Assembly: GCA_026874595.1 (NCBI GenBank)
Contig: CM049317.1
Coordinates: 12,096,382 to 12,160,381, forward strand
Direction of reading: 5' to 3'
Length of the DNA: 64,000 bases
Source: Sipunculus nudus
Lineage: Eukaryota; Annelida; Sipuncula; Golfingiida; Sipunculidae
Part shown: piece after piece, positions 22,741-36,617 of the stretch
How positions within the stretch are numbered: position 1 is the stretch's first letter
How the letters are laid out: each line of letters begins with the position of its first letter
The notes under the pieces: generated by a model
Told to the model about the DNA's origin: nothing
What the model saw: the letters and a program-made list of their open reading frames with translations, nothing else
Databases searched by the model: none
Translations under genes and position numbers: made by a program

Positions 22741-25700
22741 GGAATTCAGCAGATGTACATATTCTCAGTCAATATCATAGTAGGAAAGTGAAGGCGTTTT
22801 TCTATGAAAACAGTTTAATGTACATGGGATATGTTTATAACATATTTCGGGAGAAAACATAGGGTCCTTGGTCAGAAGACATGACTTCTAAACAGGACGG
22901 GAAAGTAAAGACAAAATGAATAGAAAAATTAAAGTTATAGTTCAAAAAGTAATATTATTCACCATAATGATACATGTCATTCATACAATATCCGTGTGGA
23001 TAAAAAAGTTATATAAACTTCTAGCATTTTTCTTTAATTTCATAATCCGAAATCTTAATGAAAATCGTAGGTTACATGAGACACATGATTCTTGGCCGAC
23101 TATGTCCTCTAGGGAGACAGATTGGATTAAAAATATAATTAAATGCTAGGTGAAGACATATGTAGTAAAAATATAATCCGAAGAACACATCAATCATGTC
23201 CTCCGATTCACATCAGCCAATATATAATACAACTGTCGAGGCCTTGTTTTGTTTGCATATAATAGATCAATCAGATAACAACCAACCAGATTTACATAGG
23301 TCGACTTAAAAGCTAGCCATACCTTTTAATCATTGATAGATCAAGAGACACATTCACTGGTGTACATGTATTTCCTCAAGTGGTAGATAAACATTCAAAA
23401 AACGTATCACCAGTTAGGTGATAAGGCAGGAAAAAATTGTCACTGATAGCTTACGTGCACGTAATTACCTGATTCACTCCATGCATGAGTACTTGAATTG
23501 ATGTTTACAAATGGCTTTAGTAGACACCTTGTACACACACCGTGCAATATGTGGCTCTGGCGAGGCCGTATAAAATTTAGTATTGTGACTTTTTTAAAGC
23601 CTAAAGTAATATTTATTTAGTTTTCAATTAACATCTCCACAATACTTTATACTCAACTGATAAATCAAACAGTGGTGTGCATATATCTCTATTTCTGTTA
23701 AAATGCACGGTTATAATGGCGAATCATATCTTGAATCATCTAAATTAAATTGTGGATCAGAATTTTTACCCTTTGTTAGAATTGCGTAAATATCCAGGCA
23801 ACATCTTTAAAACGGTTTGTATGGATGATTGATATCGATAAGGGTGCAGAAAGAACCTTATTGTACGTTTAATTATCACTTACCTTCAGATAAATGTGGA
23901 GTGGCATTAATGCCAGGATCGATTTAGTTCGGGGCCAGTTTACATATGAATTCCGACGTTGGCAGTATTGTATATATGACAAATGAGCCTAATGTATACT
24001 GCATAAAAAAGAAAATCAGGACCTCAACTGGGTATTTAGGTTCAGATACATTGTCTGATGTTCCAGTGTAACAGCTGGTGTTACTTTGCCAGGATCAGTT
24101 ATTCTAGTTCTATGCAAATGTGCCTGGCGCTTTATTTTGGTATACTTTACCAGGGGTATTGTATTGTTATTACATATTTGCTGTGTATTTAGTGAAATCA
24201 TTTGTATATACTTTCATAACGTGCAGTAATGTTTAATATTAGTTTATATTTAATATCATTATTATTATTATTATTATTATTATTAAATTCATCATATTAT
24301 TCTATTATGTAGAATGAGCAACACAAATTTTATTTTTGGATTTGGATCTATAGATTTTTTTCAATTTTTATTAGCTTATTGCTCTTACACTGCCATATAG
24401 ATGTAGTTGTGACGCTACGTGTAGGATAAGGTTCCAAATGAAAAATATTCAGATGTACGTTTTCCTTGATGTAAGTAGAAATTATTTCGTATAAGTCAGA
24501 CCACGAATATGACAGCCGCCTATTTCAGAACACCACGCAAATAATATTTCCAATTAAAGGTGTTTACTTACTGAAATGCAATACTGTAAACAGCCGGAAC
24601 AGTATTATAACCTATGTACTATGGCATGTAACAACTGTGGGAGAAATAAGCGGCAGATAATACAATTTAAAAAAAAATTGATGATAAATTGAGACAGTCG
24701 ATCCAAAATTGCAAAGTATTGAAAAGGGACTTAGTAGGATAGATTCAAGTTAATTTCCAAGCATATCATATATAAATGATTATTAGTCATTATTATATAT
24801 ATATAATATAGTTGAGGAACGGGGCATGTTCCTACCTACAATCTCGCAATCAGCTAAAGGCTCTTATTGTATACTGCTATTTGAGCTATTCCGATATACT
24901 TAAATTATTAACATTTTTCTGTGGTTATTTATATATGTATATGCATATGACACCAGTTCTGCTTAAATGATAATATGTGTTATATATTTAAATATCCGGG
25001 TGTATTTATATCATCCATGTTCTGCCGAAAAAAAATTGACATTATATTCTTTATTATATACCAAAATAACTATAAAATATATAGAACTTCTTGCAGGAAG
25101 TCATGATATATAATGTTGATGAAAATCATAAAAAAAAAATAAGTCGATTAACACACAAAACCTTACGATAAATAGTCCAGCAGATTTTTGTGAAATATGG
25201 CTCTTTGTAGTTATTTTGACTATCAAGAATCATAACTATCAAGGGACTGAGACTTTTCTATCTTCATTTAAAGAATACTGCCAGTACGAGTGGGAACCTG
25301 TCGAGTTTCTAAGCAAGATTTACACGAGAGTCAGCAGATCCATATGTATTATAATATTATACCAAACACACATTACTTATATTTAGATTAGATCGACAAA
25401 GAAGAAGTGTGATCCCGGGGCATTTAAAGAGAGGATAAATACCTAAAGGACAGTCCTGTCCCCTAAAAATTTGCTTTGATATAATTTGCCTTTGTACTTT
25501 ATTTCTGAATTTAAAAATTCTGTGATTAGTGTTTACGGATTGCGTTCGTGTTTGAACCTTGTGTTGTTTTAATAATCTGAATTTGAGAATGAAACAATAA
25601 TGATCAATTTTGAACGAAACATATTTACATATTCATCAAAATCAGCAACGCCCAGTAAATTAGATTTCCCTAACAAGGAAACATTGAAGCAAGTATTTAG

Positions 25701-26540
25701 GGGTAATTTTTCTAGGTATTTATGCTTTGTGAGTGCCCGAGTTGATGATATCAAGGGTTATTGTCTAAAGGAAAATATATATTATGGGTTAATTGTCTTG
25801 GTATGGTAATTATTCTGGGTATTGGGCTGGGGTAATTGAAGGGGTAATTTATAAAGGTTGTCTTAATTATGTATAATTGTATAATTTGTATAATTATACG
25901 TAGATGCGCAATATCCTGCATAGCCGCTGGCTGTATTTGTATAAACTGTATTTTGGCCACTTAATTTCAATTTATCAAACCACATGGCTTTAACATGGCG
26001 ATATTGTGTTACCAGACATTGAGTCATTTTTTACACAGGTAATGTCATCATGCTCATTTGTTATCAAATTGTGGACACAGGATCGTTTACATAGCTTGAA
26101 TACACAATAGTAAGTGGCTTTATGTTGACATTACCCAGGACGGCTGATCAATCAGTATTTGTAGTATGCGTCCCCATGAGTATGGAACCAACTAGAGGAC
26201 ATTGAATCCGAACATCCAGTGATTTATTAAGATCATTATCAAGTTTAAAATAGTACGCGGTTAGCACCATCAGAATTAATAACAACTAAATAAGGTGTTA
26301 TGTTCCTGTTTGTGGGCCGGAGATCCGTAGTCACCCGTATTCCATAACAAAGTTACATCCCTTTTTTTTTTGTTTATTATACTATAATTTACGGGGCTGC
26401 ATATTTGCGTCACAAAGCGGCTCGTTGTATGGTCTGATCTCCATCAAAAATTGACATATACGCACAAACGTTCCGCTATGCATAAAAAATAAAGTTATAA
26501 ATCTGACTCTGTTGGAGAACTGGTTATTATTTTTTGGTGG
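22741..26540. other. Gene-free stretch
   Basis: AT-rich with an (ATT)n run at about 24257-24286 and a short (AT)n near 24795. Open frames here (22916-23149, 25600-25809) lack splice context or recognisable similarity. Nothing else was found. Confidence 0.5.
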
Positions 26541-26551
26541 ATATGATTATA

Positions 26552-26617
<66 letters not shown>

Positions 26618-26663
26618 TAATTACTCGTGCCTGCTCTCTCCAACACTCTATCTCTCTCTCTCT

Positions 26664-26704
<41 letters not shown>

Positions 26705-26814
26705 TACTAAATATTAAACATATAAGAAATGCCTCAACGTGTTTAATTTTAAGTAAACATGCTATGCTTAGCTGCATTGAGCACATTTCTACATCGACTG
26801 TAACTAAAACACTA

Positions 26815-26856
<42 letters not shown>

Positions 26857-26931
26857 GTATATATATATATATATATATCTAGAGAGAGAGAGATAGAGTG
26901 TGGGAGAGAGCAGGCACAAGAGTAATTATGA

Positions 26932-26968
<37 letters not shown>

Positions 26969-26971
26969 CAC
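26541..26971. repeat. Large inverted repeat with (AT)n arms
   Basis: The left core (26613-26667, starting TTCATAATTACTC and ending CTCTCTAGATAT) and the right core (26877-26933) are inverted copies over about 55 bp, with one mismatch and a 2-nt length difference. Each is flanked on both sides by long (AT)n runs. With the AT runs the arms are about 155-160 bp, and the spacer is about 115 bp (26701-26816). It is a foldback structure able to form a hairpin. No terminal transposon signature was found. Confidence 0.85.
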
Positions 26972-27014
26972 ATAGTTGTGTAAATCGCCACACTGGTTCC
27001 TTGTATATAGTTGG

Positions 27015-27098
27015 ATACACAGAAAAAGTCGGTTCACTGACGGTACGAATCGGACTAACGATCTTCAGATTTCTTGTCGGGTGCCTGAATCACTTGAT
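27015..27098 (-). repeat. tRNA-derived SINE head fragment
   Basis: The minus strand reads GTGATTCAGGCACCCGACAA and then AGTCCGATTCGTACC as a B-box-like element. It is clearly related to the fragment at 30900-30985, so both come from the same SINE family. Confidence 0.5.
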
Positions 27099-30000
27099 TA
27101 CATTAAACTCTGTGTATTTTGCATGCAGGGAGAACTTATAGGCAGCTTTACCGATAATACCGATATTCATGTTTGACTTTTTACTTGGGTCAATATTTCA
27201 CTTACTAGTATACAACAGATCATCAGTCGTTTTTATTTTTCTATGATCGGTTTTGATTTTGAAACCAGTTCAAGCCACTTATATATATATATATATATAC
27301 ATGATACTATGTTTGACCTTCTATTCCCCAGTTTCTTTTCGATTACTTCAAAAATATTTGCTTAACTTCGACTAATTTAGGAATGAACATTAATTAAGTA
27401 TATATTTTAATACTATACTTTCATCTTTGACGGTTAGGTGATATCCTGCGTTTTCTGTGTCAATTTCTTTATTATAAGACTACTGTTCTTGTTCTCGCAT
27501 GTTATATTTACTTATAATATTACGCGATGCATACTTTTGCATCGGTGTTTAAGTGAGTATATAAAAATACAGTTTCTTGTTATGGTGATGTGTTATATAT
27601 CAATCGCATGTTAAGCCTACAGATTCATCATCTAGCTATTTATGGAGGATATCGTATGAGTAGTCATGTAGCCAGACCCTGAAGCCCGCCGTTTTACTTG
27701 ATCGAGTCAGAAGTAATGTAAACCCGTTTCCTTTCTCGCACACTGACCGAAAGCAGACTTCAATGGTTGTTTATCGTAAAAAAAATCAAATATGACCTTT
27801 ATACAACAGGATTCAAGTTTAACTTATTTAATTTCATTTATATTAAGTATTATAATGAATTATCGAAAATGAGTGAACAATGTTTTAAAAGGTACACGAA
27901 ATACACTTATTAAGGATGTCTTGGTCCTTTTTTTAACAAGACACTGTCAATTCCAATACATAGCATTCGAATGTAAAACGTGTTTGGGGAGTAAAATCAA
28001 ATTTGTTGACCCGTGTCGTGCACAATAAAACAAATGTACAAATTTCACCGGAAGAGGCCAATCTATATTTTACGATGTATTTGGATAAGTCTCATTAATA
28101 TCTTTATTCAATGTAGTTTTTAATGTACAATGAGACACGCCATAAATGAAATTCTCTGTCGATAACTGATTCGGATACTGTATGATCTACGAATTCAACA
28201 CAATCCAGCGTGATCTGACATTATCGACCTCATATTGTAGTGTTTTTAACGCCCGCAAAGAAATTACACAAACGATTTTATATTTGTGCCGCAATCCTTT
28301 TACGGTACACCCTCGAGCCCAGTTAGCGTAGTTTAAGAGGCATTTGCTTATATTAAGAATATTTATACCTATCATAAGCATTTAATTGTTTATTTTATTA
28401 CAATGTCTTATTTTGTAAATTTATCTTCTTATTTAAGCTTTATCACTAAAATACTGTTGTCATATAGGGGTCATAAAATTTAAGTAAATAAATAGGTATA
28501 TAATTCAATGTTTAGAAAACGCAAGCAGAACGAACAACACAGACAATTTATTGAAAGCACAAGTGTTATAGAATATCAGTGACATGGCCTCTCAGACCAG
28601 ACTTTAAATTTGTACGACGGGCCTGTTAAATTTGTACGACGGGCCGAATGTCATTGGCTGAAACTGCGCATGGCCACAAAAATGCGTATAAATCTATAAA
28701 TTTTTATTTTGAGAAAATTATATTTGTAGCACATATTATGAAACCATTCTGTAGAAAGAAAACCAACTATTACGGGAGTGCTCAAACAGAGGTTTTTGGT
28801 CATATAACTTGACAAGGAAATAGTCCATAGGGCATGAGGAAGCTTATTCATTTTTAAAACAGTTATCGACAAATGCAAAGCCAGATTGACCTAGCTTCCT
28901 GATTAGCCCAATGATGGAGGCCCGTCCGTACATCCAGTCATAAACAAATTATGGAAAACAGCTCTTTTTTGTTTTGGAATTAAAATAAGAAGAACCCTTC
29001 CTTATTTATCCTTAAAGGATAATAGCTAACTAAACCAGTTGAATACTATGCTTGCTTAGTTAACATATATTTTGTGACATACACATATTTGTATGTTTAA
29101 ATGTATATCTATTGCAATTGATGTTCTTTCCTTCGTCATGTTCTAGTTATAATTATATAGTTATTGAGCGCGGGCATGATCATTTTATAATGACTTATTA
29201 TGAAGCCCGGTAGTTCAATATTATAAATATATAAGCAAAAACAAAGGACCTCCTTAGAATACTTAACAAGATGCAATTTGAAGTGTCGTTGGATATGATA
29301 TCAGATCAAATGAGCAACATGTAGTCTCCGCACACTGTTTCTTTTACGTTAACGTGTTGTAAAAAGATAGATAAACATGGTACAAAGTCTGGTATGTATT
29401 GTTGGGCTACATAGAGCTGAGTTTATCAAGATGTATACACTAGTGATTAAAAATAGGCCCAGACTATAAGGAGGAGAAAACACGGAAATATTGTGTTAAT
29501 GAATTAACATGCTTATTTTATGGAAACCACAGGTTTCACTCCCAAATTATTTCGGAATCTCGGTTTTACGGACACGCTTGAAGTCTACTACGCCTGAAGA
29601 CATATCTTCCGCTTATTTAAAACAACTTCACAAAACCCCGATACCCCTTAACTTAAACATATAACAAATAATTAAAGAAGATTAAACACAATTTAACCCT
29701 TTAGAAAATCTGATTATGTAGGACATTGGCGTCCATGCAGCAATAACACTAGTGGAACTGTTAGAAGTTAAGTGGTCCCTTCCATAATCCAAAGGCATTA
29801 GCTCCCGGCCTCGAAAGACTTACTTACAAAAAACTTGTAAGAATAATTTTTAGACTCCTGTCTAGGGAGACTTGCAAATCTATACTACTTGTGCATCTCA
29901 CTGGTAAATGGAAGGAACGGGAAAGAGCATTACTACGCATGATCTGGACACCTGGCAAAAAACCCTGACAAACTGACAAACTTCAGGTGCATCGGTTAAT

Positions 30001-30358
30001 TTACTACCCTGTTTGGGCAAGAACAAAAAAAAACAATTTTTAAGACCCGAATAACTACGTTCTTAGCGATTAAACCGGACCAGCTAAATGGTCTATTTGT
30101 ATAGAGACATCAGTCATGCTTAGTGCTCCTGGACACGAACATGTGTCAAATATTCCAGTTTAAGCCATAATGAATGGTCTAAGGCAAAGAAAACAACCCT
30201 TAACTACTTTTCTCGAAGTGGAAAACGCCCTCGATGCCGTATTGTCTGGAGATTTCATCTGCCACATTAACTGGTAAGATTACTCTCATTCTTGACAGAA
30301 AGATCCCGTATGATCAAACGTTAAAACTGAGGTTTCATAAATGAAGTTATAACTGCTG

Positions 30359-30457
30359 GTCTGGCCGTATCGATTGTTGCTGAAGGGGGTCATAACACTC
30401 TCTGTTCAAAGGCACAGGGAGATGCTGCATGCAGCCCGGTGCTTATTGATACAGCAC
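30359..30457 (+). repeat. Dispersed repeat, related to the right end of the 7737-8527 element
   Basis: About 100 bp beginning GTCTGGCCGTATCG and including GGGGGTCATAA.ACTCTCTG and GCTTATTGATACAGCA. It matches the reverse complement of 8410-8512 at roughly 80 percent by eye. The TIR itself was not found here, so this is a partial copy. Confidence 0.6.
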
Positions 30458-30899
30458 GAAAATAAAAGCATAAACTGGTACACCCAAGCATACTAGTATT
30501 GAGCTCAATTATTAATGTTCTCATTAAAACATAAAGACAGCCAGAAGCGTAACCAAATATGTAAAGCCGTCGTCTGGGAAGCGTTAAACATAAAACGGGA
30601 ATAAAGACAACAGTGACGACGAGGACAAGTGCTCAGCGTTTCCAGTGATTACGAATGTCCGTATATGGGCAACATAAAGTTTTAGTAACAACGGAATATT
30701 TTGTAATAACGCTATTTTTTGTGTAAGAAGTGCGGAGACTGATGTAACCTAATAGCAATCCAAGGTAAAATCAAGGGAAATATGGTTTTTGCTTAAAACT
30801 AGTCCGTCATTTATAACAGCAGCTTCGTTGTAAAAAATTAACCGCAACTGTCCCATATATGGATCTAAAATATACTTAAAGTCTAAACTAAAATTCGGT

Positions 30900-30985
30900 T
30901 AACTGGCAATGGGAATTGAACCTATGATCTTCCAATTTCCTGTCGGCTGCTTTAACCACTAAGCTTCGTCATATTCCCAACTTCT
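30900..30985 (-). repeat. tRNA-derived SINE head
   Basis: The minus strand shows CTTAGTGGTTAAAGC (A-box region) and GGTTCAATTCCC (B-box) with tRNA-like spacing. It could be mistaken for a tRNA gene, but acceptor-stem pairing is absent and a relative exists at 27015-27098. Confidence 0.55.
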
Positions 30986-31767
30986 CTGTGTATTCACACA
31001 GAGGTTATGTTAAGGTGTTCAAGGCTTGTGTTTTTTTATACAACGTTATAAAGGGAACGTGTCATATAATTTTGGATATTTATATCTGTTGTGTAACTTG
31101 AAACACAGTCCCATATAATGGCCCTATTAAAAAAGCTTGGGGTGTTAAAAATCAATTGTTTTTAACATGATCTTTGAAATCTGGTCCAATTATAACTGTA
31201 CCAGCGAACCGTAACCTACACGCATGTATGAACAACGGTATGATAAACCTTGCGCACACTGTATTTTCAGGTAGGCTTATGTTATCTTTCAAAACAAGTA
31301 AATTGCAACATGCTTAAAGCATGTGCAACAAGTGAGTAATCTGACAGTAACATAATTTATCATAATTCATACTACATAAATTAGATGAGTTAGATTATTA
31401 CCACCCAACACGTTCATACAAAATCCTTAGATGCTCTGGACATACAAATATCCTTCCATCATTGCACTTTCTCATTAAAACATTAAAACAGTTAGAAAGT
31501 GTCCAAGGAATTAGAAATGCAAACAAACATAAATGTTACTTTAACAGAGACTTATAGTGAGTACACGTTTCTTTTCCTTCTCTGTTGTCACCGTCTATAC
31601 ATATATTTTCGTAGGTCAGAGGTTGAATAGATAAACACCTTCCGGTAACGCACACCATACGTTATTGATAAGAATGTCACGAGCCAGGGTTAAATGGTAA
31701 CGTGTAACGGAGTGCGCAACAAAAGGCTGTGTAACAAACACGGTACTAATGCAAGCTTTACCGACAG

Positions 31768-31803
31768 TTTAATACACAGGAAAATAGTTCAGCTAAATTT
31801 ATG
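31768..31803 (+). CDS. Candidate 12-codon exon of the many-exon gene
   Basis: A short open piece (FNTQENSSAKFM) lies between ACCGACAG and a good donor GTGAGT, in phase 0 at both ends like the definite exons further right. It is too short to be sure of and could be chance. Confidence 0.25.
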
Positions 31804-32622
31804 GTGAGTAAATTAATATTCCTAATATTGCCTTTGTCTACATATATCGACTACTCGGATTAATTTCCGCACCCAAACACATTTAATCACAACATTGTTC
31901 CTTTGGGATTAGATACAGCTGCCTCAGTGAGAATCAATATGTTATCATTTTTTATGCCATATGAACTAAAGTAGCAACCCTGTATTATATACTTTTCTAT
32001 ATATTATGTTACTTGCCTGGAATGACTCTAGACTGAGTTTTGTTTGTGCTAACGGTAATGTCAATAATTGCAATGTGATAATTGTAATACTCTTGTGCAG
32101 ATCTAATGTATTAATGGAAAACATGTTTGAAAGGCCGATTTTTAATAACCTGGATGCCTGCCGGTTAAGATCAAACTTTAATCGATTGTTGACCGTCTCA
32201 GGGTTACAGATAATTAATCTAAAGGAAATATTCCAATTTTATAATGAAAGTTCTCAGATACTAATAACATAATCAAAATATCTTGTCAAGATGTCAGCAT
32301 AACATTATTCCTCCAGTCAAATTTCTTTCAAGAAAAAATGAATGAATACCAAAACAAAAAGGACGGACCATTTCTGAAATCTGAATAAAAAATATTGTGT
32401 TTCCTTCTCTTTGTGAAAATTTTCATGTTCTCATTAGTAAATATTATGGGAGAGCAACAGTAAGTACACTGTTTTATTTATGTAAAAGTTTCATGATTAC
32501 GTTGCACGCCACGAAACGTTGCACTTGCATTGAATATCACCTATGATTCCTCAACGTGAATTTGAAGGAAAATGCAAATTTTTCAATAACAAGTCGTCAT
32601 TTGTATTGTATAACATATGTAG

Positions 32623-32739
32623 GGCATGCAAAGAGTAAGGTATTGTTGTCCTGTTACGGAATGTGTCGCTGAGATTAGTGAGGACACAGGAGATATTCAG
32701 GTTGCTCTGCCTTTCGGAAGGTCTGACGAACAAATACCA
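32623..32739 (+). CDS. Many-exon gene: 39-codon exon before the retroelement
   Basis: An exon of 117 nt, acceptor ATATGTAG and consensus donor GTAAGT, in phase 0 at both ends. It encodes GMQRVRYCCPVTECVAEI then SEDTGDIQVALPFGRSDEQIP: three cysteines in the first half, then an acidic and hydrophobic half. I recognise no family. The same length class and phase recur to its right, so I take it as an early exon of the gene that ends at 46381. The Gmr1-like element begins only 19 bases after its end, inside the intron. A signal-peptide exon for this gene was not found. Confidence 0.6.
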
Positions 32740-32758
32740 GTAAGTTTTCTAATGAATA

Positions 32759-33467
32759 TTGTTACGGAACCTAATATAAACAGATCATGTATGCGTGATG
32801 AACACAAATTTTGTAATGGAGATAAAAAAAAATCAGATTCTGTAACACTAGGCAGCGGGAAATGTCTAGGGGAATAAAGAAGTCAATGGGTTTGTTGTTA
32901 ACAAATAACTATTATTTATTCCTAAAACAATCCTAACAATACAAGACACTAAATCAATACAATTATTCAGTGAAACAGCGGTATAGCAACAAGTCAATAT
33001 GATCACAGAAAGATAATGGTACAATACCTGAATACCAACAGTGTCACCAAAATAAGGCCTTTGAATGTAAGCTCTCAGAGAATGACAGTCCAATGTATAA
33101 CATCCAGGAAAGTTCGTGAAATATCTATAATTGCCGCATTCGTCGGATAAGATCTTAGAATCTGACACACGCTTCTGCCTCCGCTGCTATCTGCTCGGCT
33201 GTCTGCCCCCTGGTTCTAAAAAACAGCCCTTTATATACCTTCACACCCTTAGCCGGGAACCTTATACTTCTCGAACAGTCTACAAAGGAGCCTACTCCAC
33301 AGTAATCGCGCGCTACAGGAACTCTCTAGAAAGACATATCCGTGTGTCTACACATACCAGGCTGATCACGTGACCCACTACCAGGCGTGAAAACTCAAGG
33401 CCCACTTGACAACGAGAGTTCAACCAGTTCGGAATGTAACAACAATACGAGTTACGCCCGTGTCACA
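32759..33467 (-). repeat. LTR, left in window (3' LTR of the element)
   Basis: Starts TGTTACGGAACCTAATATAA on the + strand and ends CGTGTCACA, as does its partner at 37918-38316. No clear target-site duplication was seen at the outer edges. Confidence 0.85.
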
Positions 33468-33921
33468 AAATACCTCTGCTGTAAGAAAAGATAAAGTTTT
33501 CACGGAAACCTTTCTTTTTGCGATCACAATCACTAAAATTTTAACAACATCTCAAAATCATCTTATCTACAACATTACATAAAAATCTTGTTTACAATAT
33601 TTCATAAACATCTCGATAAGCAATCAGCGAGTACATTGTCTTTCCCTTTAATGTGTATGATTTTTACAGTTCAACTTGTTCATGAACGTGAGGGGATTGT
33701 GATCACTGAAGACAATGATAGGCCTGACTGATGAATTAACATAAACTTTAAAATGTTGCAACGCCAAAATCAAAGCCAAACATTCTTTTTCAATAGTGGA
33801 GTAGTTTTTCTGGTTTGCATTAAACTTTCTTGAGAAATATCAAATTGGGTGATCTATGCCATCATTGCCTTCTTGTAACAACACAGCGCCAGCAGCAGTA
33901 TCACTAGCATCTACAGCTAAC

Positions 33922-36270
33922 TTAAAAGGTACAGAAAAGTCTAGAGCTGCTAAAACTTGTGATCTTTGTGAACAAATTAGTTAAAGGTCCAGCTACAGCA
34001 GCAAAATTTGGACAAAACTTCCTGTAGTACCCAACCATACCAAGAAAACGCATTGAACTCCAGTTACTGTTACTAGGTTCAATATAGTCCAGCAAATAAT
34101 TAATCTCATCCTGTATATACTTTTGCTTTTCTGGATTCAGTCTATATGGATGTTGCTTGACTGCGCTTGCCTCGCCAACGTCGACGTCATGGCACAACAT
34201 GTTAGTTCTCGTTGGAATGTCACCAAACAAATGTTCATAATTCCGCAGCAGGTTCTTGAGGTCTTGTTGTTCTTGTGCGGTAAGGTGTGACAGTTTGGTA
34301 TCCAGGTTTTTAAGCACGTCTGAGTGTTTTAACGGTAATGTACCACACTGAATGTCTACATCACACTTACAATCAGAATCTACTTTAACTGGGTCATGGT
34401 CAGTTTTTACACAATTTACAACAGTAACATTTTGTACAACATCTGAAGTGCTATTTCTATCATAATATGGTTTCAACATTTTAACATGGCACGTTGTTTC
34501 TTCTTACGTCTATCTGGTGTCAAGAGTATGTAATTTAAATCGCTGACTTTTTCTGTCAACAATGAAAGGACAAAAATACCTAGCTTGCAGAGGTCTGCCA
34601 GGAATGGGAAGTAAGGCAAGGAACTTTTCACAAGGCTCAAACGTCTCACTTACAGTGTGCTTGTCATAGTCTGTTTTCATTTTACTTTGTGCAGATTTTA
34701 GATTTGACTTTGCAATCTCACAAGTATTGTGTAGTTTAGTGCGAAAGTCTGAGACATACTGCAGTAAACTAAGAGAATCAGGATTTTCACTCAAGAGATT
34801 TTCTATAAGCAGTTTCAATAGTCCGCGAACGGAGTGTCCAAAAACTAGTTCAAAGGGACTGAAACCCAAAGACTCTTGAAAGGATTCTCTGACATCAAAC
34901 AGCAATAGATGGATTCCTTCATTCTAGTCTTTCTGTGTCTCATGGCAATAAGTCCTGATCATGTTTTTTAATGTCTGGTGAAAACCCTCGAGGGCGCCCT
35001 GACTTTCAGGATGGTATTGCGAAGAGCTGTACTGTTGTATACCTAACTCAAGCATAATTTGTTGGAATAAGCCAGACATAAAATTAGACCCTTGGTCAGA
35101 CTGGACAGATTTTGGTAATCCAAAAGTTGTAAAAAAATTGGTCAGAGCTTTGATAACACTCTTGACATTAATTTTGGTATTGCCTCAGGGAATCTGGTAG
35201 ATGCGCACATAGTTGTCAGCAAGTATTCTTATCCAGATTTTGTTTTTGGCAGTGGTCCAACGCAATCAACAATAACCTACTGAATGGTTCCTCGAAAGCA
35301 GGAATAGGCCTGGGCTTGCTTACCATCTGGCATGTATGGCATGATTTACAATATTGTACAATATCTTTCCTGAGGTTAGGTCAATAGAAGTGTGTACTAA
35401 CTTTCTGATAAGTTTTATTTATACCTAAATGGCCAGACAAAGGAGCCTCATGTGCAATGCTTAGAACTTCACTGCGAAAGCTTTTGGGCATTACTATTTG
35501 ACGTTTGATGGCCCACTCATCATCAGCGCATACATCAGGTGGTCGCCATTTACGCATGAGCACTTCATTTTTGACATAGAAACAAACTGGGTTCTGTGAC
35601 AGCTCATCTTTAGAAACTGCCCAGGGAAACAAACATGAAATTTCAGCGTCCTTATGCTGTTCCGCGATAACTTCTGACCTTTAGAATGTATGAGCGAGTC
35701 ACTAGTGACTCCCAGAGTGTTATTATCTGGACCATTATCCTCATGTGTGTTTTTCTTGGCCATAGATCTAGTTACAGCAAATCAAGGAAACAAACCAGGA
35801 ATTTCCTGACTTTACGGATCAGTGTCCTGATCAAGTGACGGCTTTTCTGTCACTATTGGTGCAGGCTGTACTTTATCACCTGCAACACCATTGTCTAGTA
35901 GCAACTGAATTCCCTTAGAGGGTAAAGTAGTTCTTATGCCCACAGTAATATTCCAAGAAATCAAATCTGACTTTAAATGGATACTATGAAGCGGAACTGA
36001 AGTGTGCCTGTCTGAAAACACACCATTAACAAGTGCATGTGCACCAGTAAAGGACCTATTAGAAAATGGCAAAGTGTTTGTTAACATGACAGTGTGGCCT
36101 GAACCAGTGTCCCTCAAAATTCTAATAGGGGTAGAATCTGAAAAATCACCCGAAAGTGATACAAACCCATCACGTATGAATGGCTCAAATAACTCCATTT
36201 CAGAGTCAAGAGAGGAATCTACTACCTCAGCCTCATCAAACAAAGAACTGACATTGACAGTGTCGGTCAT
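33922..36270 (-). pseudogene. pol-like region of the Gmr1-like element
   Basis: Fossil parts in element order are an aspartic protease with DTGSG, an integrase zinc-binding region (AHEAPLSGHLGINKTY), an integrase C-terminal region (GFSPFELVFGHSVRGLL), and reverse-transcriptase/RNase H-type sequence (HPYRLNPEKQKYI; FLGMVGYYRKFCPNF). Family assignment rests on these motifs and the order. Broken. Confidence 0.75.
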
Positions 36271-36617
36271 AAACTCTGTTTCAGAGTCATCTAAGGAAGC
36301 TACATCCTTTTTATCATCAAACTCCTCATGGGAGTCAACAAAGGAATTTTCCTCAGCAGAAACAAACTTCTGTTTGTCAAATGAGGACCTGGCCTCATTT
36401 GAAATACTCTCGCAAGAGTCATAAAAGGACGTAGCCTCATTTAGAGAACACTCCGCGCAGAAGTCTTAAAAGGACCTAGCCTTATTTAATTCCTTGCAGG
36501 AATCAACTGAGGTTTTTACCCCGCAATCTACGGATTATTCTTTGGATTTAGACGGCACTTGGGCCTCCGTAGCATCAAACTCTTTATTTGAGTCAACAAA
36601 GGAGTTGTACCCCTTAT

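Larger units (their letters stand above)
27100..31760. other. Gene-free stretch with scattered repeats
   Basis: No exon was identified with confidence. Contents seen: an (AT)n at 27281-27299; a 22-bp-period direct repeat TTAAATTTGTACGACGGGCC at 28604-28623 and 28626-28645; a dispersed-repeat piece at 30359-30457; a SINE head at 30900-30985. The rest is unassigned. Confidence 0.45.

Noticed and set aside
25600-25809. 69-codon open frame on the + strand, with overlapping minus-strand frames
   Set aside because: No family, no convincing splice sites and no repeat copy. Length is within chance for this composition.
26512-26925. 137-codon frame of alternating Ile-Tyr
   Set aside because: A translation of AT repeats in the inverted repeat.
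30900-30985. Possible tRNA gene on the minus strand
   Set aside because: A- and B-box-like sequences are present, but there is no acceptor stem and a related copy at 27015-27098 shows it is a SINE head.
32006-32272. 88-codon open frame with four cysteines just before the 39-codon exon
   Set aside because: Splice-like edges would put it in phase 2, unlike all other exons of that gene. There is no similarity and the hydrophobic part is not at the start. Possible but unsupported.
36002-36424. 140-codon Ser-rich + strand frame
   Set aside because: Antisense shadow of the gypsy fossil's internal region.
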